Both the position numbers and the translations under genes were made by a program. The notes below the pieces were generated by a model. It had not been told where the DNA came from. It saw only the letters and a list, made by a program, of their open reading frames with translations, and searched no databases. A stretch of 49,606 nt of DNA from CAZHBA01 sp964530225 (GTDB lineage: Bacteria; Pseudomonadota; Alphaproteobacteria; UBA6615), in contig CAZHBA010000045.1 in the NCBI GenBank assembly GCA_964530225.1, positions 1 to 49,606 on the forward strand, given 5' to 3'. This document shows, piece after piece, positions 25,202 to 33,065 of the stretch. How positions within the stretch are numbered: the stretch's first letter is position 1; each line of letters opens with the position of its first letter.

Positions 25202-25584
25202 CCAGTGTCCCTCTCTGTTTAGACGCTATCGTCGAATTTGCACCATAACACCCGTAGCGTGGTTCGTTTAAATGGGCCGCGACGGTGGCCCGTATTTATT
25301 TTTCCGGCGGATTTCGCATGGGTGGCCTATTGCGCACAGCACTTAATAAAGCGGATTTGAGTCGCATGGCGCACCGGCGCCTAACTAAGATCCTGTTTGG
25401 TAAGAAACTGGTCCAGCCTCTAGTGATCGACCCGATAGGGCCTACGGTAGTTGTTTGGTATCGCGGTGAGACCGCGTTCACGCGCGTTGAGCGCCGGGTT
25501 GCCGAATAGCGCGATACTGTCGCCATTTTCAACATAGTTAGTGATCAACTAGCGCACGGGCCGTTTCGCTATGGTTCTCTCAAA
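25202..25584. other. Intergenic region with no supported gene
   Basis: The 383 bases between the cupin start and the end of a dehydrogenase gene hold one GTG-started frame of 74 codons (25285-25509) with no ribosome site and no recognised domain. GGGCC-gcgacggt-GGCCC followed by a T-rich run near 25273-25302 could form a weak terminator-like hairpin reading rightward. The promoter of the cupin-hydrolase unit should lie here. A lost gene is possible. Confidence 0.4.
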
Positions 25585-26454
25585 CTAGTCACGCGGAATG
25601 TCGGCTTCTTCTTCCAGCAATTTCAGGATCACCGCGGCATCCCTGTCCTGCCAGCCGCGGTCGTTAGCGGCCTCGTAGTACGATCCGGCGACATCGAACA
25701 GCGGCGTTGGCACGCCGAGCTTTTCGGCGAAGTCGGCGATAATGCCTTTGTCCTTTAACTGAATCGCCAGCGCGGCGGTGATGTTGTTGTCGTAATCGCC
25801 GGACGTCCACTGAGCCGCGCGGGTGTCGAAAATACGCGAGTGGGCGGCGCTGTCACGCACCACCTTCCCAAACAGGTCGAGATCGATCCCAGCTTTACGC
25901 GCCATCACAAAACCCTCGGCGCAGGTCAAATTATGAATGGCTATAATCAAATTGAGGATGTATTTGATTTTGGTGCTCATACCGAACTCACCGACGTAAA
26001 TAACCGAGTGGCAAAAACTATTGAGCACCTCTTCGATGCGGTTGAAGGCGTCTTTTTTACCGCTGACGGTCATTGCCAACTCGCCGGCTTGCGACTGCGG
26101 GCGGGCGCCCGAGACCGGACAGTCGAGCAGTACCACGCCGCTCGCCGCCTGTTGTGTCCGCGCCGCTTCCTTCGTTTCCAATGTGAAGGTGCACAGGTCG
26201 GCGATGACGAGGTCTGATTTCCCGGCATCCGCCAGGGCCGTCATCGTCGTCTCATAGGCGGCGATGTTGGCCACCGCGACGACTACCAGATCGCTTAGCG
26301 CCGCCACTACAGCTGCGTTGTTGGCGGGGGTCGCGCCGGTGCTGGCGATACGGCCAGCGTCGATATCGTAGCCGACGACGTCATGCCCTGCGGCCGCAAG
26401 ATTTTTTGCCACGCCATTACCGATATTACCTAGACCGATAACGCCAACTTGCAT
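25585..26454 (-). CDS. Beta-hydroxyacid dehydrogenase (3-hydroxyisobutyrate dehydrogenase family)
   Basis: A 289-residue NAD(P)-dependent dehydrogenase. The cofactor loop is GLGNIG (8-13), the substrate-binding signature is DCPVSGARPQSQAGEL, and the catalytic lysine lies in STKIKYILNLI. GAGAGG precedes the ATG by about eight bases. It follows a paralogous gene of the same family by 17 bases, so both are in one transcript. The two proteins diverge enough to suggest different substrates. Candidates are small 2- or 3-hydroxy acids such as hydroxyisobutyrate or tartronate semialdehyde. Confidence 0.9.
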   Translation of the reverse strand: MQVGVIGLGNIGNGVAKNLAAAGHDVVGYDIDAGRIASTGATPANNAAVVAALSDLVVVAVANIAAYETTMTALADAGKSDLVIADLCTFTLETKEAARTQQAASGVVLLDCPVSGARPQSQAGELAMTVSGKKDAFNRIEEVLNSFCHSVIYVGEFGMSTKIKYILNLIIAIHNLTCAEGFVMARKAGIDLDLFGKVVRDSAAHSRIFDTRAAQWTSGDYDNNITAALAIQLKDKGIIADFAEKLGVPTPLFDVAGSYYEAANDRGWQDRDAAVILKLLEEEADIPRD

Positions 26455-26471
26455 CGCTTAGCCTCTCTTGA

Positions 26472-27416
26472 TTAATTTTTCTTAGCCGCCTTTCGACGAA
26501 TTGCTGGCGCGCGGTTTCTGCGGCGCGGGATGCCGGCCATCTGCTCGTAGATGCGGGTGATCACGCCGGGGTCCTCGCTGCCGTAGCCTTGGGCCAACGC
26601 GGCAAAAGTCGGCGCCATGCTGGCCAGGAACACTGGCACCGGCACGTTGTAGTCCTTCGCGTACTGTTCGATCAGCTCGTTATCCTTCATCATGACGGTG
26701 AGATCGGCGGTCTTAACCCGCGGGTCGGCATATTCGTCGTTGAACATCAGCGGCCCGCGATACTCGGCGACCCGCGAATTACCGGCCGATGGTTTCAGCA
26801 CTTCCTGGAACGTCTTCAAGTCCACCTCCGACGCGCGCGCCAGCGTGATCGCCTCGGCCAGAATGGCGTCGTGGGCGCTAATCATCATGTTTATGAGCAG
26901 CTTAAGCTTCGAACTGTCGCCGAAAGAGCCGACGTAATAATGGATTTTGGTGAAGGCGGGCAAAATCGACTTTACCTTGTTGTAAGAAGACTTTGGCCCA
27001 CTGATCATGATTGTGATTTCGCCTGCTTCGGCTTGGCGTCCGGCGCCGCTGACCGGCGCGTCGAGCAACACCGTGCCCTTCTTGGCCAGCGCGGTACGAT
27101 TGCGGTCCTTCTCGTCGAAGGACAGCGTGCTGGCCTCGAGAACCACCAATCCCTTTTTGCCACCGGCGACAAGCCCGGTTTTACCCTGCACGACTTCGTC
27201 GAGCACCGACGCGGTCGCCACCGAGGTAATGACGACGTCGGATTTGCGGGCGACCTCGGCGTTGGATTTAGCCACCACGCCACCTGCCGCCTTGAATTTG
27301 CGTGCTCGCGTTGGGCTGGGGTCGTAGCCGGTTACATGAAAGCCGTTCCTGACCAAGTTGCCGGCGAACCCGCCGCCCATAATGCCCAGACCGCACACAC
27401 CAACACGTAACGCCAT
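26472..27416 (-). CDS. Beta-hydroxyacid dehydrogenase, second paralogue
   Basis: A 314-residue member of the same family as the next gene downstream. It has GLGIMG (10-15), DAPVSGAGRQAEAGE as the substrate signature and the catalytic lysine in SSKLKLLINMM. GGGGAGA lies about eight bases before the ATG. It carries an extra C-terminal basic tail of about 20 residues (RRRNRAPAIRRKAAKKN) that the family usually lacks, which may bind nucleic acid or simply reflect drift. First of a two-gene operon on the minus strand. The substrate is unknown. Confidence 0.9.
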   Translation of the reverse strand: MALRVGVCGLGIMGGGFAGNLVRNGFHVTGYDPSPTRARKFKAAGGVVAKSNAEVARKSDVVITSVATASVLDEVVQGKTGLVAGGKKGLVVLEASTLSFDEKDRNRTALAKKGTVLLDAPVSGAGRQAEAGEITIMISGPKSSYNKVKSILPAFTKIHYYVGSFGDSSKLKLLINMMISAHDAILAEAITLARASEVDLKTFQEVLKPSAGNSRVAEYRGPLMFNDEYADPRVKTADLTVMMKDNELIEQYAKDYNVPVPVFLASMAPTFAALAQGYGSEDPGVITRIYEQMAGIPRRRNRAPAIRRKAAKKN

Positions 27417-27505
27417 GACCGTTCTCCCCGAGATTTATTTTATATTGGCTGGAGTATAGCTAGTCCGAAGTTGGGCGCATACACTTGGTGAGGATACGGA
27501 TTTTT

Positions 27506-27958
27506 ATGCAGCTACCGCAAGTCTTGATCGACGATTTGAGTAATACCGAACTGGCTGGCGGCGAGTGGTTTTCACCGGCTGGTGCGCCACCGGAAATTCC
27601 GGACGGGCTGGGTGCCTACTTGTTACTCATTGGCCTGGCGCAACCAGTCGTTTTGAATGCCTCGCGCTTCGCCGGATTTGAGTTTCCTGCAGGCTGGTAC
27701 GTCTATGCCGGTAGCGCCAAGGGGCCGGGCGGACTGCACGCCCGCGTAGCGCGTCATCTGCGACGCGATAAGCGCGCCCACTGGCATGTCGATCATTTGA
27801 CTGATGACGCATCGGTGATGCCACTGTGCTTTCCCGGCGCTGACGAGTGTAGTCTGATGGACGCCTTGATCGCGGCGCTGGCCTTCACCATACCGGCGCC
27901 GGGGTTCGGCAGTACCGACTGTCGCCGCTGCGATAGCCATCTTGTCCGCTGGGCTTGA
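27506..27958 (+). CDS. DUF123-domain protein (GIY-YIG-like)
   Basis: A 150-residue protein of the DUF123 family, related to the GIY-YIG endonuclease fold and sometimes fused to endonuclease III in archaea. Diagnostic segments are GAYLLLI, GWYVYAGSAKGPGGL with its arginine-rich ARVARHLRRDK, HWHVDHLTD, and a C-terminal FGSTDCRRCDSHL. I use the ATG at 27506; in-frame TTG and GTG codons at 27485 and 27488 are alternatives, and GAGGA lies thirteen bases upstream of the ATG. A DNA-repair or nuclease role is presumed but not proven for the family. It stands alone between catabolic genes. Confidence 0.85.
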   Translation: MQLPQVLIDDLSNTELAGGEWFSPAGAPPEIPDGLGAYLLLIGLAQPVVLNASRFAGFEFPAGWYVYAGSAKGPGGLHARVARHLRRDKRAHWHVDHLTDDASVMPLCFPGADECSLMDALIAALAFTIPAPGFGSTDCRRCDSHLVRWA

Positions 27959-27986
27959 CGCCGCTGCGCCGGTAATAAACCGGGGC

Positions 27987-29192
27987 CTACCACCAGGGCG
28001 GTGCCGCGCTGCCCTCGTTATATTCGCCAGAGCGCGTGACGTAGATTTCCTTGCGGTGGGTCTTCCTTAGTTTGCCGCGCAGCGCTTGATCGAGCCAATC
28101 GAGACCGGACGAGACCCACTCCTGCGACGGCGGACCGATCGGGTGGAATTCCTGGCCGTAAGTCCAGAACTCCTTGGGTGCTGGCACATTCTTGTAGAAG
28201 GCGAACGAATCCTCCAGCGTTGTCAGTTCGTCAAATTCGCCCTGAATGAATAGGATCGGCTGACAGATTTTCTTCGCCACCGACGCATTGAGCACAAGCT
28301 CATTAGCGAACTTGTTGAATGCCGCTTCGTCGTTGATGCCGGCCATATACATAAAGTTTGATTTGAAGTTTGGTTGGGCGATATTGAAGATGATGTGTTT
28401 TGCGCCGTAGCACGCCATGCCGGTCACCGTCGCCTTGATACGCCGGTCGTGCGCAGTCACCCGGCTACCCCAGTAAGACCCCATGGAGATACCGAACAGG
28501 CCGAGGCGGCGTGGGTTAATTTCCTTGCGCTTAACGACCCAGTCGATCATTTGTTCGGCGGCGAGTTCATAGTTTTTGTGAGTAACTTTGAGGCCATAGG
28601 TTAGACTCTCGCCCTGGCCGGGGCCGTCGATCGCCAGTGCGCACCAACCGCGCGGCAGGATGTGGCGCTCGATGAAGCCGTGCCAATCTTCCTTGAACAT
28701 GTCCATGCCCGGTATCAGCACGACGCAGGGTGCGTTGTGCGCACCTTTAGGCGCCTCGAAGATGCCGTAAATGTTTTTGCCGCCGAACGGGATGCGTACT
28801 CGTTCGATGGTTTGATCTTTTAACTTAGCCATGGCGTTGAAGTTGCGCACGCAATGGCGCTGGTAATCCTTGCGACGGGTATCGTCACGGAAGAACGAAT
28901 AGAATACCCGGCCGTTCAGCACCGAAGCGCGGTGGTACAGATTGGCGGCTGCCGTGTTGTGTCCGCGCCGTTGCCAGTACTTCGCTTTGGCTTCGACCTC
29001 CTTGGCCACTGTGGCGAAGGCCGGCACGATGTGCATTGTGCTCTTGACCTGATCGAAGACGCGGGCGATGTCGCCGGCGTTGTAGCCAATTTCGGCGAAA
29101 AAGGGACCGACATCGGGGTGTAGGACATCCCACCCGCCAAAGCTGATCAACGCATCGAGAACCCAGCGTTGTCCGTCGCGTTGTGTCGCCAT
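27987..29192 (-). CDS. Alpha/beta hydrolase with helical N-terminal domain (FrsA/DHPON-hydrolase-like)
   Basis: A 401-residue hydrolase. The first 130 residues form a helical cap-like domain; the alpha/beta core follows, with nucleophile Ser236 in GISMGS, Asp321 in GEFDELT and His350 in EFHPIG, and the conserved DGPGQGES loop. This architecture matches FrsA-like esterases and 2,6-dihydropseudooxynicotine hydrolase, a C-C bond hydrolase of nicotine breakdown. AAGGGGA precedes the ATG. It converges with the DUF123 gene. Cleavage of a C-C bond next to a ketone is plausible but unproven, and no other nicotine-pathway gene is nearby. Confidence 0.87.
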   Translation of the reverse strand: MATQRDGQRWVLDALISFGGWDVLHPDVGPFFAEIGYNAGDIARVFDQVKSTMHIVPAFATVAKEVEAKAKYWQRRGHNTAAANLYHRASVLNGRVFYSFFRDDTRRKDYQRHCVRNFNAMAKLKDQTIERVRIPFGGKNIYGIFEAPKGAHNAPCVVLIPGMDMFKEDWHGFIERHILPRGWCALAIDGPGQGESLTYGLKVTHKNYELAAEQMIDWVVKRKEINPRRLGLFGISMGSYWGSRVTAHDRRIKATVTGMACYGAKHIIFNIAQPNFKSNFMYMAGINDEAAFNKFANELVLNASVAKKICQPILFIQGEFDELTTLEDSFAFYKNVPAPKEFWTYGQEFHPIGPPSQEWVSSGLDWLDQALRGKLRKTHRKEIYVTRSGEYNEGSAAPPWW

Positions 29193-29565
29193 AATTTTTC
29201 CCCTTGTTTTGTTGTTTCCTCCCGACGCCCAGACGCCGGGCTTGGCTAAGCGATGACGATTCTACAGGTCGATAAGACCGGCGCAACAAAGCTTTCGTGC
29301 AATGCTACCACGGCAGAATGCGGCGGTCGGGTGTCGGGGCGGGTGCGGTGTGGGGAGGGTTGGCAGCTAACCCTATAAGCAAAAGGTTTAATCTCGCCCG
29401 CCGGTCCATTCTTGTAGGATAGGCCTGTAGGTTTGGTCACAGGACTTTGCTCGCAATAATTTGAGTACGCTGTTTCAAAATAGCAGGTAACCTGCTAACT
29501 AAAATTTCCAAATTTTATTAAAACGGGAAAAACCACCAATCGAACAACGGCTTAAGCAGGACGAA
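29193..29565. other. Intergenic region with a perfect palindrome and no gene
   Basis: 373 bases upstream of the ABC ATPase stub. No open frame here has a ribosome site or recognisable protein. The right part is AT-rich and contains a 17-base palindrome described separately. The promoter of the hydrolase gene to the left and of the former ABC operon to the right should both lie here. Confidence 0.5.
29481..29497. promoter_or_regulatory. 17-bp perfect palindrome, likely operator
   Basis: TAGCAGGT, a central A, then ACCTGCTA form a perfect 8+1+8 dyad in an AT-rich stretch 69 bases upstream of the ABC ATPase remnant. Its size and symmetry are typical of a dimeric helix-turn-helix repressor site such as FCD-type GntR or MarR. 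The regulator is not encoded next to it. It may be left over from the lost ABC operon or now control the Gfo/Idh pair. Confidence 0.5.
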
Positions 29566-29847
29566 ATGGGCGCAGATATACGGGCGGACGATGCGGTTAC
29601 GGGGCAATTCGGGCAACTAGCGTGGATCGAAATAACCGGCGCTGGCAAGCGATACGGTGACCTACAGGTGTTTCAGAATATCAATCTGAAATTCAGCGAG
29701 GGCGTGATCGCCACTGTCTCCGGCCCGTTGGGTTGCGGCAAGACCACCCTGCTGCGCTGCATTGACGGTCTGCTGTTCGAGCTGACTATGAACTGGATCA
29801 TGCGGCAGTATTTTTCTTGGTGCCAATGCGATAGCCGGTGCGAGTAA
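29566..29847 (+). pseudogene. 5' fragment of an ABC transporter ATPase gene
   Basis: 93 codons. Residues 20-70 match the N-terminus of a nitrate/taurine-type ABC ATPase: IEITGAGKRYGDLQVFQNI, then Walker A in GPLGCGKTTLLRCIDGLL. Homology stops there; the remaining 24 residues (from FELTMNWIMRQYF) match nothing expected, and the Q-loop, signature LSGGQ, Walker B and H-loop are all missing. The product could bind but not hydrolyse ATP. The gene was cut by a deletion whose far side is now close to the Gfo/Idh gene starting at 29863. No permease or binding protein remains nearby. Confidence 0.75.
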
Positions 29848-29862
29848 CGCTCGTCGGTAATC

Positions 29863-30855
29863 ATGATCACGGCAGGCATCGCCGGTCTAGGCTGGTGGGG
29901 GAAAAATCTGGTCCGCTCCGTTCAGGGCGACAGCGCCGCGATTTCGTTCAGCGCCGGTGCCGTGCGTTATCCGGACAAAGTAGAAGGCTTTGCGGCCGAG
30001 CAGGGCCTCACACTGTTCAATAGCCTGGATGCCATGCTCGTCGACGCTGGTATCGACGCTGTCGTGCTGGCCACGCCGCATTCGCTGCATGCTGAACAGA
30101 TGCTCGCCGCCATCACTGCTGGCAAGCACGTCTTCTGTGAAAAGCCGTTCACCATGAACAAGAAAAATGCCGAACGCGTTATCGCCGCGGCCAACGCGGC
30201 TGGTGTCATGGTGGCGGTCGGCTACAACCGGCGCTTCCACCCGGCGATGACCGAGTTGCGCCGGCGTATCACTGACGGCACGCTGGGCACGCCGCTCTTG
30301 GTTGAGGCGATGGCGGCGATTCCGGCGAGCCTGTGGATGGAGGCCGACAACTGGCGCTTTAGCCGCGCGGAATGGCCGGCCGGCGGCCTGACACCGATGG
30401 GGGTACATCAAATCGACCATATGGTGGAATTGTTCGGACCCATTACCTCGGTCACCTGCCACAGCATCAACCGCGTGGTCGCGGCTGACATCGACGACAC
30501 CACGGCGGTGCTTGTTGAATTCGCCAGCGGCATGAACGGGTTCCTGTCGACCCTGATCGCCGCCCGGGCCGACAATCGGTTCGCCGTTTATGGCTCAGTG
30601 GCAAGCGCCGAAATCAGGACGCGGTCGTACAACCGTCTTGAAATCGCGCCGTTGGAGGGCGAACCGGAAATCATCGACTTCGGCGACTACGACATGGACG
30701 TGAAGACGCTAAAGGCTGAACTGGAGGCGTTTGCCGATGCGGCTGGTGGCGGCGCACCGTTCCCGGTGACACAGGATCAGATCGTCCATGTGGTCGCAGT
30801 GACCGAAGCTATCATCATCGCGGCGGAAACGGGACAGCCGGTGCGAGTCGGTTGA
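29863..30855 (+). CDS. Gfo/Idh/MocA-family oxidoreductase, copy A
   Basis: A 330-residue NAD(P)-dependent dehydrogenase. The Rossmann motif is GLGWWG (8-13); EKPF in HVFCEKPFTM holds the catalytic lysine; the C-terminal half has the beta-sheet domain with GGLTPMGVHQIDHM supplying the typical histidine pair. GGTAATC before the ATG is a poor ribosome site, so it may depend on transcription from the former ABC operon. It is a tandem duplicate of the next gene and shares a 57-base identical stretch with it. Substrates in this family are mostly sugars, inositols or related polyols. Confidence 0.92.
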   Translation: MITAGIAGLGWWGKNLVRSVQGDSAAISFSAGAVRYPDKVEGFAAEQGLTLFNSLDAMLVDAGIDAVVLATPHSLHAEQMLAAITAGKHVFCEKPFTMNKKNAERVIAAANAAGVMVAVGYNRRFHPAMTELRRRITDGTLGTPLLVEAMAAIPASLWMEADNWRFSRAEWPAGGLTPMGVHQIDHMVELFGPITSVTCHSINRVVAADIDDTTAVLVEFASGMNGFLSTLIAARADNRFAVYGSVASAEIRTRSYNRLEIAPLEGEPEIIDFGDYDMDVKTLKAELEAFADAAGGGAPFPVTQDQIVHVVAVTEAIIIAAETGQPVRVG

Positions 30856-30914
30856 CGGCCAGCGCAGCGCCGCTAGTTTGCTACGGTTATTTCCAGCACA
30901 GTAGGGAGGATACA

Positions 30915-31907
30915 ATGATCAAAGCAGGTGTCGCCGGTTTGGGCCGGTGGGGACAAAACCTTGTGCGCTCGGTGCAGGACAAAAGCGAAAACATTTCATT
31001 CACCGCCGGCATGGTGCGCCACCCCGATAAGGTGGCCGACTTTTGTACAGAACAGGGTCTGGAGCTATTCGACAATTATGACGTCATGCTCGCCGACGGC
31101 GATATCGACGCTGTTGTGCTGGCGACGCCGCATTCGCTGCATGCTGAACAGATGCTCGCCGCCATCACTGCTGGCAAGCACATCTACAGCGAAAAGCCCT
31201 TCACCATGCACAAGGAAGAGGCCGAACGCGTCATTACCGCGGCCAACGATGCTGGCGTGCAAATCGTTGTTGGTCAAAACCGGCGTTTCCATCCGGCGAT
31301 GACCGAACTGCGCAGCCGTCTGGCCGACGGTGCGCTGGGAACGCTGCTCCATGTGGAAGCCTTTGAATCGATTCCTGGTGGCCTGCTGTTTCCGCCCGGC
31401 GACTGGCACCTTAATCGCTGGGAATGGCCGGCGGCCGGCATGACTCCATTGGGTATTCACTTGATCGACGGTATGGTCGATTTGTTCGGCACCGTCACTT
31501 CGGTTTACTGCCAGAGTGTCCAAAAGTTCATTGAGGCGGACGTCGACGATATTTCGTCGGTACTGTTGCATTTCGGCAGTGGCATGACCGGGTATATCTG
31601 CACTATCGTGGTGGCGCGGCCAGAACTGCGCTTTGCTGTTCATGGCACCGACGCATCGGCGGTGATCAGCGCCCGTTCGTACAACACGCTCGACATTACG
31701 CCGTTCAAGGGCGAGCCAGAAACAATCTGCTACGACGACTTCGATATTGAAGCCGATGCCTTGACTGCCGAGCTTGAGGCGTTTGCCGAAGCCGTTGAGG
31801 GCCGCAAGCCCTATCCGATTCCGCACGACCAGATCATCCACGTGGTCGCAGTGCTTGAGGCAATCGTTAATTCGTCGGAAACGAAAGCACCGGTGGAAGT
31901 TGGCTGA
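30915..31907 (+). CDS. Gfo/Idh/MocA-family oxidoreductase, copy B
   Basis: A 330-residue paralogue of the preceding gene, with the same length and layout: GLGRWG (8-13), EKPF in IYSEKPFTM, and GMTPLGIHLIDGM in the second domain. The ATG at 30915 has AGGGAGGA seven bases upstream; an open frame back to 30852 overlaps copy A and is rejected. 59 bases separate the two copies. Differences cluster in the substrate domain: GLLFPPGDWHLNRWEWP replaces SLWMEADNWRFSRAEWP, and the histidine of HQIDH becomes ligand-poor LIDGM. The copies therefore probably act on different substrates, or together as a hetero-oligomer. Confidence 0.92.
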   Translation: MIKAGVAGLGRWGQNLVRSVQDKSENISFTAGMVRHPDKVADFCTEQGLELFDNYDVMLADGDIDAVVLATPHSLHAEQMLAAITAGKHIYSEKPFTMHKEEAERVITAANDAGVQIVVGQNRRFHPAMTELRSRLADGALGTLLHVEAFESIPGGLLFPPGDWHLNRWEWPAAGMTPLGIHLIDGMVDLFGTVTSVYCQSVQKFIEADVDDISSVLLHFGSGMTGYICTIVVARPELRFAVHGTDASAVISARSYNTLDITPFKGEPETICYDDFDIEADALTAELEAFAEAVEGRKPYPIPHDQIIHVVAVLEAIVNSSETKAPVEVG

Positions 31908-32036
31908 TGAGGTGAGCGGCTCGCCTGTCGAATCTCTCAGTGTAGTCACCCTCGCCACCGCTTACCGCGGCGACCTGGCCCAAGATCGATGAAAGTTCTG
32001 ACATAGTTGCAGTACTAGTTTACGTTGTGAAATGAG

Positions 32037-32798
32037 CTAGCCGGTCCAGCGGCCGCCGTTGACGTCGAGCGTGGCTCCGGTGGTAAACGCCGCGCCGGGC
32101 GTGGACAGATACCAGACCGCGTGGGCGATTTCTTCCGGCGTACCGAGACGGCCGACCGGCATTGCTTCGGCTAGCGCTCCCAGGCGCTCGGCGTGCAACA
32201 CGGCGATGCGCGGCGTCATCACGGTACCGGGCGCCACCATGTTGACGGTGATTCCGAATGACGCTAGTTCGACCGCGACGCGGCGGGTCAATCCCCCGAC
32301 GGCGGCCTTGGCGGCGGAATAGTCGAGCGCGGCGTGAGCCGAGGCTGTACGCCCGGCAGCAGAACCAATAGAAACGATACGACCATAATTGTTGGCCTTC
32401 ATAACCGGCACCACGGCGCGCAATGGGATGTAAATTCCTGTTAGATTCCAGTCGATGCCGGCCCGCCACCGCTCGGTGTCGTGCTCCTCGATCGTCGGCG
32501 TGTCGTGGAAACCGCCGGCGCAGTTAGCGAGGATATCGAGGCGGCCATACTTGTCGACGATCGCGGCGACGGCGGCGTCCATATCCGCCTCCGACGTGCA
32601 GTCGCCAGAGATGAATATCGCCTCGCCACCGCTGGCGGTTATGCCGTCGACCATTCCCTCACCGGTTTTTACGTCACGATCGATTATCGCCACCTTGGCG
32701 CCTTCGGCTGCATAGCGTTCGGCACAGGCGCGGCCGATTCCTGCTGCGCCGCCGGTCACGACAGCAACTTGGTCTTCTATGGATGCAATCTCGGTCAT
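32037..32798 (-). CDS. SDR-family oxidoreductase (classical)
   Basis: A 253-residue classical short-chain dehydrogenase with all signatures: TGGAAGIG (15-22), an NAG variant reading NCAGG, catalytic serine in SIGSAAG, YSAAK as the YxxxK pair, and VNGGRWTG at the C-terminus. The acidic residue after the second strand (IIDRD) favours NAD over NADP. It converges on the second Gfo/Idh gene. The ribosome site is weak. Dehydrogenation of a hydroxyl group in an acid or sugar is expected; the substrate is unknown. Confidence 0.92.
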   Translation of the reverse strand: MTEIASIEDQVAVVTGGAAGIGRACAERYAAEGAKVAIIDRDVKTGEGMVDGITASGGEAIFISGDCTSEADMDAAVAAIVDKYGRLDILANCAGGFHDTPTIEEHDTERWRAGIDWNLTGIYIPLRAVVPVMKANNYGRIVSIGSAAGRTASAHAALDYSAAKAAVGGLTRRVAVELASFGITVNMVAPGTVMTPRIAVLHAERLGALAEAMPVGRLGTPEEIAHAVWYLSTPGAAFTTGATLDVNGGRWTG

Positions 32799-33030
32799 TG
32801 GCTTAATCTTTAGTTCCCCGCCGTTGTGGCAGAGGTTCTCGTTTGTGGATCACTGAATTCTGGCATGATTTTGGCGCCGAAGGTGTGCAGCGCCCGTCCG
32901 GCAACTGGTCGGGCGCTGACCGTCGGCACCATTGTTAACCAGCGGATGGGCGGCGGCAAGGCCATCCGCGCGCGAGGCGCTGGCGCGATCGATAACTTTG
33001 GCGCTAGAGTAGGTGATAGCGAATGAGAGA

Positions 33031-33046
33031 GATGCGCTAACGCATC
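33031..33046. promoter_or_regulatory. Inverted repeat before the CocE gene
   Basis: GATGCG-CTAA-CGCATC is a perfect 6+6 dyad ending 19 bases before the CocE start codon, just ahead of its ribosome site CAGGGGG. It could be an operator or a hairpin in the leader. No promoter boxes are obvious, so its role is uncertain. Confidence 0.3.
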
Positions 33047-33065
33047 CCTAATCCAGGGGGATATC

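Noticed and set aside
25285..25509. 74-codon GTG-started frame
   Set aside because: No ribosome site and no recognisable family; kept only as a note in the intergenic entry.
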